From DATCZS01 sp036525795 (GTDB taxonomy: Bacteria; Actinomycetota; Acidimicrobiia; Spongiisociales; ZC4RG35), in NCBI GenBank assembly GCA_036525795.1, contig DATCZS010000108.1, forward strand, positions 1-46,018: a stretch of 46,018 bases of DNA. Reading direction: 5' to 3'. The position numbers and the translations under genes were made by a program. Each line of letters begins with the position of its first letter. Position 1 is the first letter of the stretch. This document shows, one piece after another, positions 19,398 to 27,280 of this stretch. The notes under the pieces were generated by a model. That model ran no database searches, was not told the origin of the DNA, and saw nothing but the letters and a program-made list of their open reading frames with translations.

Positions 19398-20722
19398 CGC
19401 CCCTCCCGCCCGAGGACCTCATCGATCCACGCCAGTCGCTCTGCGATCGCCGACTCGCGCCCTTCTGTTCCCGGTCGGTAGAGCACATCCTCGACCCCAT
19501 CCGGGAAATAGCGTTGGGCCACGATGTGATGGGCATGTTCGTGGGCGTAGCGGTACCCCTGACCGTGTCCGATCGACTCCGCACCGGCATAGTGCCCGTC
19601 CCTCAGGTGTTCGGGGACGGACGGCGCCGGGCCGTCCACCAGGAGAGCGCGGGTCGCCGTCATCGCCTGGGTGAGCGAGTTCGACTTGGGGGCGACGGCG
19701 AGGTAGACGGTGGCCTGGGTGAGGTGAAATGCCGCCTCGGGAAGACCGACGTGCGCCAGCGCCTGGGAGGCGGCCACCGCCTGGAGCAATGCGTTGGGAT
19801 CGGCGAGCCCGATGTCTTCGGATGCCAGGATGATGAGGCGGCGCACGATGAACTCCGGGTCCTCCCCTCCCTCCAGCATGAGATGAAGCCAGTAGAGCGC
19901 TGCGTCGACATCCGAGCCGCGGACGCTCTTTATGAACGCCGAGATCACGTCGTAGTGCTGGTCCCCTGCTTTGTCGTATCGAACGATCCGGCGCTGCAGG
20001 GCTTCTTCCACATCGACGTCTTCGATCGAACTGCTCTCCCGGCCGATGGCGAGGGTGGCGGCCATCTCCAACACGGTCAGCGTGTGGCGGGCGTCTCCGC
20101 CGGTCCGCCGCACGAGGGTGTCGACGACGTCGTCCGAAACGGTGAGGGCGTCTGCGCCGAGACCCCTCTCGGGGTCGGCGACCGCCCGCCGGACCATCAC
20201 CGCCAGGTCGTCCGGGGTCAACGCTTCCGTCCGGAACAGGGTCATGCGACTGAGGAGCGGACTGTTGACCTCGAAGAACGGGTTCTCCGTGGTGGCCCCT
20301 ACGAGAACGATGGTGCCGTCCTCGACTCCGGGGAGGAGTGCGTCCTGCTGGTTCTTGGAAAAGCGATGGATCTCATCGAGAAACAGCACCGTTCGACGCT
20401 CTTCGGTCGCCAGCCTCTGGCGGGCGCCCGCCAGCACCTCTCGCACGTCCTTGACGCCGGCCGACGTGGCGGACAGCGTCTCGAACGCCGCTTCGGCGTA
20501 CCGGGCGATCAGACGGGCGAGGGTGGTCTTGCCGGTCCCCGGGGGGCCCCACAGCAACATCGACACCGGTCGCCCCGACTCGACCACCCGGCGGAAGGCG
20601 GCCCCGGGCTTCAGGAGCCCGGGCTGGCCCACCACCTCATCGAGGGTCCGGGGGCGCATCCGAGCTGCCAGAGGGGCAGAACGGGCCACGACCTCGTCGA
20701 GCCGGGCGCTGAAAAGGTCCAT
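19394..20722 (-). CDS. rarA: Replication-associated recombination protein A (RarA/MgsA AAA+ ATPase)
   Basis: Clamp-loader-like ATPase acting at stalled replication forks, related to eukaryotic WRNIP1. The 442-residue protein has Walker A GPPGTGKTT (residues 59-67), Walker B TVLFLDEIHRF (111-121), sensor 1 LVGATTENPFFEVN, an arginine finger region LLSRMTLF, and the MgsA C-terminal tetramerisation domain (YDVISAFIKSVRGSDVDAAL, EDIGLADPNAL). Its stop overlaps the start of the lipoprotein gene downstream. In M. tuberculosis rarA also lies between aspS and alaS. Confidence 0.96.
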   Translation of the reverse strand: MDLFSARLDEVVARSAPLAARMRPRTLDEVVGQPGLLKPGAAFRRVVESGRPVSMLLWGPPGTGKTTLARLIARYAEAAFETLSATSAGVKDVREVLAGARQRLATEERRTVLFLDEIHRFSKNQQDALLPGVEDGTIVLVGATTENPFFEVNSPLLSRMTLFRTEALTPDDLAVMVRRAVADPERGLGADALTVSDDVVDTLVRRTGGDARHTLTVLEMAATLAIGRESSSIEDVDVEEALQRRIVRYDKAGDQHYDVISAFIKSVRGSDVDAALYWLHLMLEGGEDPEFIVRRLIILASEDIGLADPNALLQAVAASQALAHVGLPEAAFHLTQATVYLAVAPKSNSLTQAMTATRALLVDGPAPSVPEHLRDGHYAGAESIGHGQGYRYAHEHAHHIVAQRYFPDGVEDVLYRPGTEGRESAIAERLAWIDEVLGREGR

Positions 20723-20846
20723 TCCCAGACGGTAGCGCCCTCACTCACGGGCCAACACGGCTCGCCACCGCCGTCAGGTCCGGAGAAGGAGGGCGATCCG
20801 GCGGTGCAAGGTCGGCGGTGTGCGACGCCCTGGGCGGGGCCTCGCC

Positions 20847-22169
20847 TCACCGACCCCTCCAGTCGACGACACCGCCGACCAGCGCGCCGGCAAAAGGAAG
20901 CGACAGGGCGATCCAGTTGAGGCCGTCCGGCCCTCCCACCCCGAAGTATGCGAGGAGGGCCAGGCCCAGGCAGACCGAGAGCACGGCGATGATGCCCCGC
21001 CACCGGGCGGGTGCGGCCATTCGGGTCTTCGGGCGCTCGAATCGGGCCAGGGGGATCACGGCGGGCGCCGTCACCCCTGCCATCACCAGGAGCCAGATCG
21101 GCCGGGTCGCCCACCACGTGCCAGATCCGGCGACGACGTGGAGACCGAACCCGTCGAGCGCCAGCAGCACGGCCAGCACGAGCACCATCATGGTCAGGTG
21201 CCACAGGTAGATCGTCATGATCATGGACGTCACCAGCACCGTCGCCGTCCAGGGTCCATCCCGCGTGAGAAGCCGACCGAGCGGTCGTTCGATCCCCAGC
21301 AACACCCCGGTCTGCACCGCGCCGAGCGCCAGCAGCGGGAGGCGGGGTGGAAGGGTGTTGTTGAGCGCGGCACCGGGCACCCCGACCATGCTCACGGGGT
21401 ACGCCAGGCCCTGGGTGAGCACCACGAGGGCGCCGAGACCGGCGGCGGCCAGCACCCACCGCCCGCGGCCATCGAGACGCCCGTCTCTCCAGGCGTAGCC
21501 GAACTGGTGGACGGTTCCCCACACGAACAGATAGTTGAGCCATCCCACCCAGGACTCGTCGAGCAGCAGTGAGACGGCGTCGACCGCCACCGCCGCGACA
21601 ATGCCGGCCAGGATCGAGCGAATACCCCATCGCTCCCAGACCCGGATCGTGAGTGGCGTGATCGCCACCACCGCGATGTAGACGGCGAGAAACCACACCG
21701 GGACGAGCGCCGTCTGCGAGCCGATGAGAAGCAGCTCGGGATCGAGCCCGCCGAAGAGCAGGACCGATGCGAACACACCCCAGAATGCGAGCAGCGCCAA
21801 CACCGGGATCACGAGTCGCCGAAGCCGAGCGTTGACCCAACTCTCGTATCCGAGACCCTGGCGCAGCGCCGAACGCCAAGATGCCGCGTTCGAGTATCCG
21901 CCGACCATGAAGAACACCGGCATCACCTGGAAGATCCATGTCAGCCACTGTGTCCAGGGGACATCGGCCAGCACGTGCCCGGCCAGCATTTCGCCGTTCG
22001 GCTTCACTTCCGGGGCTGCCATGAGCCAGTGGCCGATGACCACGACAACGATCGAAACGGCCCGAAGGAAGTCGACCACCCGGTTCCGATCGGGCGACAC
22101 CGCGGAGGCGCTGTCCGCCGCCGCTCTCCATACGCGCATCATCGCGTCACGACGGCTCCGGCCGCCCAC
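20847..22169 (-). CDS. Acyltransferase family 3 membrane protein
   Basis: Predicted integral-membrane O-acyltransferase of the OafA/NodX family (Acyl_transf_3). The 440-residue protein has roughly ten transmembrane helices. The first holds the characteristic RAVSIVVVVIGHW (residues 36-48) with the likely catalytic His, and VMPVFFMVGGYSNAASW follows. There is no extracytoplasmic SGNH domain. The family moves acetyl or other acyl groups onto cell-surface sugars or lipids; the acceptor here is unknown. A GTG start at 22169 with GGTGGAG 7 nt upstream was preferred to the ATG at 22142. It lies between aspS and rarA, separated from rarA by 124 bp in which nothing was seen. Confidence 0.85.
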   Translation of the reverse strand: MGGRSRRDAMMRVWRAAADSASAVSPDRNRVVDFLRAVSIVVVVIGHWLMAAPEVKPNGEMLAGHVLADVPWTQWLTWIFQVMPVFFMVGGYSNAASWRSALRQGLGYESWVNARLRRLVIPVLALLAFWGVFASVLLFGGLDPELLLIGSQTALVPVWFLAVYIAVVAITPLTIRVWERWGIRSILAGIVAAVAVDAVSLLLDESWVGWLNYLFVWGTVHQFGYAWRDGRLDGRGRWVLAAAGLGALVVLTQGLAYPVSMVGVPGAALNNTLPPRLPLLALGAVQTGVLLGIERPLGRLLTRDGPWTATVLVTSMIMTIYLWHLTMMVLVLAVLLALDGFGLHVVAGSGTWWATRPIWLLVMAGVTAPAVIPLARFERPKTRMAAPARWRGIIAVLSVCLGLALLAYFGVGGPDGLNWIALSLPFAGALVGGVVDWRGR

Positions 22170-22188
22170 CGGGTCGCTCCACCACGTC

Positions 22189-23958
22189 TCAGACCTGCTC
22201 CCCCTCCGCCCCCCGCGCGTGAATCTCCGGTCGCAGCCGGATCCCCAACTCGGTGAGTTGCCCCTCGTCGACCTCGCTCGGCGAGCTCGTGAGAGGGTCT
22301 GTCCCTGTCTGGGTCTTCGGGAACGGGATCACCTCTCGAATCGACGGCTCGTTCTGAAGGATCATCACCAAGCGATCGATCCCGTAGGCGAACCCGGCGT
22401 GGGGCGGTGTGCCGTAGCGCAGTGCCTCGAGGAACCATCCAAACCGCCGCTCGGCCTGCTCCCGGTCGATGCCGAGGATCTCGAACACCTGAGACTGGAC
22501 CTCGGGGTCGTGAATCCTGACACTTCCCGAGCCGAGCTCGACTCCGTTGAGGACGAGGTCATACGCACGGGAGAGCGCCGCCTCGGGACTGTCTCGCATC
22601 ACATCGAGATCCTGGGGCGAGGTGAACGGATGGTGGGAGAACGTGATCACCCCGTCCTCCTCCTCGAACATCGGAAAGTCGGTCACCCAGAGGAAGTCGA
22701 GGTTCTCGTGCCCGGTTGGGCGGCCCAGTTTGTTGCGGAGCGCGCCCAGTGCGGTCACCGCGGTCTTCCACTGGTCGGCGACGATCAGGCACACGTCTCC
22801 TACGTTCGCCTCGAGCCGGGACGTGATCGTCTGAAGCTCCGTGTCAGACAGGAACTTGGCGACCGGTGAGCGAAGCGACCCGTCCGGCTCGACGACCATC
22901 CACACAAGGCCTCCGGCGCCGTGCGCCTTGGCGTCCTCGGTGAGGGCGTCGGCCAGGCTGCGCGGGAACTCGCGCGTACCGATGTTGATTCCCCGGACCA
23001 CGCCTCCCGACTCGAGGGTCGAGCGGAAGACGCCGAACTCCGTTCCCTCCAGCCCCGGGCCAAGGTCCACGATCTCCATTCCGAATCGGAGATCCGGCTT
23101 GTCGATGCCGAAGCGATCCATGGATTCCTTCCACGTGATGCGGCGGAAAGGAACCTCGACGTCCACCCCCCTCACGGCCTTCACGGCCGCTGCGATGGTC
23201 GCCTCGATCGCCTCCTGCACGTCCTCTTCGGCCCAGAACGAACCCTCCAGGTCGAGCTGGGTGAACTCGAGCTGTCGATCGGCCCGGAGATCCTCGTCCC
23301 GGTAGCAGCGGGCGATCTGGAAATACCGTTCGACACCGCCGATCATCAGCAACTGCTTGAAGAGTTGGGGCGACTGGGGCAGGGCGTAGAACGTCCCCTT
23401 GCGGAGGCGGCTCGGCACGAGCATGTCACGGGCGCCTTCTGGCGTGGAACGGATGAGAGTCGGGGTCTCCACCTCGAGGAACCCTTTGACGTCCAGGGTC
23501 CCCCGGATGGCCGCGACCGTCTTGGAACGGGCCCGCAGGTTGGCCGACATGGACGGTCTGCGCAGGTCGAGGAACCGGTACTGGAGCCGGATGCGCTCGT
23601 CGACGTCGATGCGCTCGTCGAGCATGAACGGCAGGGGTTCTGACGGGCTGAGCACTGCGATCGCAGTGGCGCCGACCTCGTAGGCCCCGGTCGGGAGATC
23701 GGGGTTCTCCGTCCCGGCCGGGCGCACCCGCACCTTCCCCGTCACCGATACGCAGTACTCCATGCGAAGCTCGTCGACGGTCGGTATCTCGGCGGGGTCC
23801 GCGACGATCTGGACGAGGCCGGACGCGTCACGGAGGTCGATGAATGCCACGCCGCCGTGGTCTCGTCGCCGCTGTACCCACCCGGCCAGGGTGACGGTGT
23901 CACCGATCCGGGAATCGTCGATGGTTCCGGCGTGACAGGTACGAAAGGGGGTGCTCAT
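22189..23958 (-). CDS. aspS: Aspartyl-tRNA synthetase, probably non-discriminating (Asp/Asn)
   Basis: Class II synthetase charging tRNA-Asp. The 589-residue bacterial-type enzyme has the OB-fold anticodon domain (GWVQRRRDHGGVAFIDLRD), the catalytic domain (VETPTLIRSTPEGARDMLVP, SPQLFKQLLM, FQIARCYRDEDLRADRQLEF), the GAD insert, and motif 3 GFAYGIDRLVM. His34 in RRDHGG and Gly82 in RPAGTEN match the residues (His31/Gly83 in Pseudomonas aeruginosa) that allow charging of tRNA-Asn, where E. coli has Leu and Lys. It likely makes Asp-tRNA-Asn for GatCAB. The ATG at 23958 overlaps hisS by 4 bp. Confidence 0.96.
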   Translation of the reverse strand: MSTPFRTCHAGTIDDSRIGDTVTLAGWVQRRRDHGGVAFIDLRDASGLVQIVADPAEIPTVDELRMEYCVSVTGKVRVRPAGTENPDLPTGAYEVGATAIAVLSPSEPLPFMLDERIDVDERIRLQYRFLDLRRPSMSANLRARSKTVAAIRGTLDVKGFLEVETPTLIRSTPEGARDMLVPSRLRKGTFYALPQSPQLFKQLLMIGGVERYFQIARCYRDEDLRADRQLEFTQLDLEGSFWAEEDVQEAIEATIAAAVKAVRGVDVEVPFRRITWKESMDRFGIDKPDLRFGMEIVDLGPGLEGTEFGVFRSTLESGGVVRGINIGTREFPRSLADALTEDAKAHGAGGLVWMVVEPDGSLRSPVAKFLSDTELQTITSRLEANVGDVCLIVADQWKTAVTALGALRNKLGRPTGHENLDFLWVTDFPMFEEEDGVITFSHHPFTSPQDLDVMRDSPEAALSRAYDLVLNGVELGSGSVRIHDPEVQSQVFEILGIDREQAERRFGWFLEALRYGTPPHAGFAYGIDRLVMILQNEPSIREVIPFPKTQTGTDPLTSSPSEVDEGQLTELGIRLRPEIHARGAEGEQV

Positions 23959-25352
23959 GTCTGGGACGCTTCCTGGGTGTGAGTGTTCGGCCGACGGTGG
24001 TCTGGAGGTTCGAGCGCAGCGTGCAACGCCGCCACCAGACCTGCAGGAGAGACCTCCAACTGGGTTCCTTCACGGAGATCCTTCACCGTGACCACGCCGC
24101 GATCACGTTCGTCCTCACCCGCGATGATCGCAAACCGGATGCCGGCCCGATCGGCATACCGCAGCTGCTTGGCGAGCCTGTCGGGCTCGAGGGCCACCTC
24201 GGCGTTGATCCCTCCGTCTCGGAGTGTTCCCGCCAGCACCAGGGCAGGAGACAGACCGTCCTGGTCCATCACAGTCACGTACACGGTGGTGGGGCTGGGG
24301 CCGACCTCGAGCAGGCCGATCTCGCGCAGCTGCCAGTACAGACGGGTCAACCCGATCGATATCCCCACCCCGGGGAGCCGGGCCGACGTGTAGTGGCTCG
24401 CCAGGTCGTCGTAGCGGCCTCCCGAGCAGATGCTTCCCACCTCCGGGTGCTCGTCGAGAACCGTCTCGTAAACGGTTCCCGTGTAGTAGTCGAGCCCCCT
24501 TGCGATCGAGAGGTCGAGCGCATACCGGTCTTCGGGCACTCCCAGCATCCGGACGGTGTCCAACACGGTGCGCATCTCCTCGAGACCTTCCTCCGCCTGC
24601 GGGCCGAGTCCCTCGAGGTCGTCGAGAATCGCCAGCGCATCGGCGTGGGACTCGGACCGTCGTGAGACGAGATCGAGCAGTACCTCGGCGTTCTGGCGCG
24701 ACGGAACCCCCGCCGATTCCAGCGCCTCGATCGTTGCCGACCTCCCGCGTTTGTCCAGTTTGTCGATCTCCCGGAGAACGCCGGCCTGGACATCGGGATC
24801 CGCCAGACCCTGCGACGCGAGGATGCCCCGCATCAGCCGGCGATTGTTGAGCCTGATGGTGAACGGACCGATGCCCAGCTCTGTGAAGACCCTTTCGATG
24901 ACGGCGGGCATCTCGGCGTCGTGACGGATCGACAGGTGGTCGCGTCCGATCACGTCGATGTCGCACTGCACGAACTCCCGAAAGCGGCCGCGTTGAGGCG
25001 ACTCGCCGCGATAGACCCTCTGGATCTGATATCGCCGGAACGGAAACACGAGGTCGTGCTGATGTTCGGCTACGTAGCGGGCGAGAGGCACGGTGAGGTC
25101 GTAGCGCAGCGCGAGCTCTGGGTCCCTGCCCTGCTCGAGCGCCCCGGTCGATTGGACGAAGTACACCTGGCGCTCTGTCTCACCACCGGTCTTGGTGAGC
25201 AGCACGTCGGTCAGCTCGATGGCAGGTGTCTCGATCGGCACGAAGCCGAACCGCGCATACACGGATCGGATGGTGTCCACCATGCGTTGAAACACCACCT
25301 GCTCGGCCGGCAGCAACTCCAACACACCGGGCATCGTTCTAGGGGCGACCAT
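23955..25352 (-). CDS. hisS: Histidyl-tRNA synthetase
   Basis: Class II synthetase for tRNA-His. The 465-residue protein begins MVAPRTMPGVLELLPAEQ and shows motif 2 (QIQRVYRGESPQRGRFREF), the histidine-specific loop SIARGLDYYTGTVYE, motif 3 (PGVGISIGLTRL), and a C-terminal anticodon-binding domain (VYVTVMDQDG, LAKQLRYADRAGIRFAIIAG). It has full motifs, so it is the synthetase rather than a HisZ paralogue. The ATG at 25352 has GGAGG 8 nt upstream. It lies 66 bp after the metallo-hydrolase gene and overlaps aspS by 4 bp. Confidence 0.96.
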   Translation of the reverse strand: MVAPRTMPGVLELLPAEQVVFQRMVDTIRSVYARFGFVPIETPAIELTDVLLTKTGGETERQVYFVQSTGALEQGRDPELALRYDLTVPLARYVAEHQHDLVFPFRRYQIQRVYRGESPQRGRFREFVQCDIDVIGRDHLSIRHDAEMPAVIERVFTELGIGPFTIRLNNRRLMRGILASQGLADPDVQAGVLREIDKLDKRGRSATIEALESAGVPSRQNAEVLLDLVSRRSESHADALAILDDLEGLGPQAEEGLEEMRTVLDTVRMLGVPEDRYALDLSIARGLDYYTGTVYETVLDEHPEVGSICSGGRYDDLASHYTSARLPGVGISIGLTRLYWQLREIGLLEVGPSPTTVYVTVMDQDGLSPALVLAGTLRDGGINAEVALEPDRLAKQLRYADRAGIRFAIIAGEDERDRGVVTVKDLREGTQLEVSPAGLVAALHAALEPPDHRRPNTHTQEASQT

Positions 25353-25418
25353 TACTCGGCCTCCGCGAGGATCGGGTGTGGGGAGGGTAGTGAGGAAGTC
25401 CGACCCCGTTGAACGGAG

Positions 25419-26075
25419 TCACTCACTCCAGAGGTCGCGGAAGGGATTGGTGCGTCGCTCTCGTCCGATCGATGTCTCTGGCCCATGTCCCGGGAGCACC
25501 CGCGTCTCGTCTTCCAGATCCATCACCCGCTCCCGCATGGACTCGGCCAGTCGGTCCAGGTCCCCCCCAGGGAGATCGGTGCGTCCGATCGATCCTGCAA
25601 AGAGCTGGTCACCGCTGAACAGCATGCCTTCGTCCGGGAGGTGAAAGCACACGTGCCCGGGTGTGTGTCCGGGAGTGTGACGGACCTCGATCCGGATCCC
25701 CGCAAGGTGCAACTCCATGCCGTGGTGGAGGGGTACTCGCGTCACCGGCGGATCCCAGTCACCGGGAACCGACAGCCCGAACATCGCCCTGAGCTGTCCG
25801 AGCGGGTCGAGGGTCAGGTAGTCATCGTCTGGATGGACATAGGACGCCATGCGGTACTCGTCGCCGATCTGCGCGGCTCCTCCCATGTGGTCGATGTGAC
25901 CGTGCGTCAGGAGGCATGCCACCGGGACCAGCGAATGTGCGGCGACCAGGTCGACGATGGCGCCGGGGTCGGGCGGAGCGTCGATGATGACGGCTTCCCC
26001 GCCTTCCTCGGCGGCGAGCACCCACGTGTTCGTCGCCGCCAGCCACAAAGACCTCGACGCGAGCAGCATTCCCAT
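25419..26075 (-). CDS. Metallo-beta-lactamase-fold hydrolase, glyoxalase II-like
   Basis: Predicted dinuclear metal hydrolase of the glyoxalase II/YcbL group, possibly cleaving a thioester. The 218-residue protein shows LLTHGHIDHMGG (metal ligands at about residues 58-63), HTPGHTPGHVCFH, FSGDQLFAGSIGRTDLPGG and VLPGHGPETSIGRE. The start is uncertain: the ATG at 26075 matches the N terminus of relatives (LLASRSLWLAATNTWVLA); ATGs at 26102 and 26069 are alternatives. An orthologue sits beside hisS and relA in M. tuberculosis (Rv2581c), so the neighbourhood is conserved although the substrate is unknown. Confidence 0.9.
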   Translation of the reverse strand: MGMLLASRSLWLAATNTWVLAAEEGGEAVIIDAPPDPGAIVDLVAAHSLVPVACLLTHGHIDHMGGAAQIGDEYRMASYVHPDDDYLTLDPLGQLRAMFGLSVPGDWDPPVTRVPLHHGMELHLAGIRIEVRHTPGHTPGHVCFHLPDEGMLFSGDQLFAGSIGRTDLPGGDLDRLAESMRERVMDLEDETRVLPGHGPETSIGRERRTNPFRDLWSE

Positions 26076-26186
26076 GACGCTACCCGCTTGAACCGGAGCC
26101 ATCGATTTCCCGCTGTCGATTCGCTCAGGTTCATCGGCTACGGTGACGACATCTCTATCACCCGGGGATCAGGAGTGGAATCTCAC
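26076..26186. promoter_or_regulatory. Divergent intergenic region
   Basis: The 111 bp between two divergent genes must hold promoters in both directions. On the plus strand TACGGT (near 26139) could be a -10, but no convincing -35 is seen. AGGAG at 26171-26175 is the probable plus-strand Shine-Dalgarno. Confidence 0.35.
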
Positions 26187-27170
26187 ATGGTGGCACAGGG
26201 AGCCGCGCTTCACACCGTCACGGTGCCGGTGACCGTTGCCGGGCTCGGTCCGTATGTCCCCGACCCACCGACCACGCTTCTCCTCGACGTCAGTCACATC
26301 GAGGAGGCGGCCCGTATCACCGCCGAGGCGGGTGAGATCCTCGATACGGCGCACCTCGAGGCCGACCGGATCGTCGAAACCGCACGAGCAGACGCGGACC
26401 GCATCCTCTCCGAGGCCGCCGAACACGCCGCAGCGTTGAAGGCCGAGTCGGAAGCCGCCGGCGGTGCCATGCGTGCCGCTCACGCCGAGGAATCGGAGCG
26501 CCTGCGCGCGGAGACCGAGCAGGCACTCGAGGAGATCAGAGCCGCCGCCGAAGACGACCGCGTGCTGGCGGCATCGGAGCTCGAGGCGGCGCGGATAGAG
26601 GTCGATGCCATCGTGCGCGAAGGCCAGTCCGCAGCTTCGGCCCTGGTGGCGGAAGCCAAGAGGAAGGCCAAGGATATCCTCCAGGCCGCCAGAGACGAGG
26701 CGGCGCGGCAGGCCGACCGGATCGAGGCGGGTACCCGCAACGGGGCAGGCAGGGCTGCCGCCGAGGCAGCCGCGCGCATGACCGATCTCCAGGCCGTTCG
26801 AGAGGCCGACCGTGCCACCGTCACCGCAAACGAGGCGCAGCCGGCCGCATCCCGCCCTGACCGCGACGGAGCGGCCGCCAGGCATCTGAGGAACGGCCCG
26901 GTCTCGACCGATCTCCTCGAGCCCGCCGATCACCCGGACTCCGCGGATCCCGAGGAAGACTTCGACCCCGATCTCGACGTCGACACACCCGGGGAGGCAT
27001 CCGAGGTTGCCGACGCCGGTGATGTCGCGCCGGAGCGAACCGCGTCCGGTCGGCCGGAGGGGACACCCTCATCGCCCCGGCCGGCCGCCATCCTCATCGA
27101 GCCGCTGCAGCCGGCCGTCTTCCGCGCCACCGCCACCGATCGCGGTCGACGCAAGCGCAAGAAGAAATAG
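26187..27170 (+). CDS. Unrecognised coiled-coil protein with acidic linker and basic tail
   Basis: Function unknown. The 327-residue soluble protein has no signal peptide or membrane helix. Residues 1-33 are a short hydrophobic, Pro-containing head (VTVPVTVAGLGPYVPD). Residues 35-210 form a long Ala/Glu/Arg-rich coiled coil with repeated units such as LEADRIVETARADADRILSEA, like the coils of DivIVA or ATP synthase b. Residues 244-288 are strongly acidic (PEEDFDPDLDVD). The end is a conserved-looking ILIEPLQPAVF and basic DRGRRKRKKK. The N-terminal DivIVA domain is absent. AGGAG lies 11 nt before the chosen ATG. It is the only plus-strand gene between 0 and 38 kb and is convergent with rel. 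Confidence 0.7.
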   Translation: MVAQGAALHTVTVPVTVAGLGPYVPDPPTTLLLDVSHIEEAARITAEAGEILDTAHLEADRIVETARADADRILSEAAEHAAALKAESEAAGGAMRAAHAEESERLRAETEQALEEIRAAAEDDRVLAASELEAARIEVDAIVREGQSAASALVAEAKRKAKDILQAARDEAARQADRIEAGTRNGAGRAAAEAAARMTDLQAVREADRATVTANEAQPAASRPDRDGAAARHLRNGPVSTDLLEPADHPDSADPEEDFDPDLDVDTPGEASEVADAGDVAPERTASGRPEGTPSSPRPAAILIEPLQPAVFRATATDRGRRKRKKK

Positions 27171-27228
27171 ACCGGCACGCCGGAACCGCCACGGCGATCA
27201 CCTGCCCGGCGTCGACCTCTGTGCCGGT
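27171..27228. repeat. Nested inverted repeats between convergent genes
   Basis: ACCGGCAC (27171-27178) pairs with GTGCCGGT (27221-27228), and inside it CGCCGG (27179-27184) pairs with CCGGCG (27206-27211). It starts right after the stop of the coiled-coil gene and lies downstream of rel on the other strand. It may act as a bidirectional terminator or 3' structure, but there is no T-tract and the central loop is 21 nt. Confidence 0.35.
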
Positions 27229-27280
27229 GTCTCCGATGCAGTTCGTCCCGGCGGTGAAGATTCGAGCGAAAGCAGCCGGA

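Noticed and set aside
26187..27170. Calling the coiled-coil protein DivIVA/Wag31
   Set aside because: The coil repeats look similar, but the N-terminal DivIVA membrane-binding domain is missing and such repeats arise in many coiled coils.
27171..27280. Possible structured RNA in the 110-bp gap between the coiled-coil gene and rel
   Set aside because: The nested inverted repeats leave large unpaired loops and have no known RNA-family signature, so they are reported only as a repeat.
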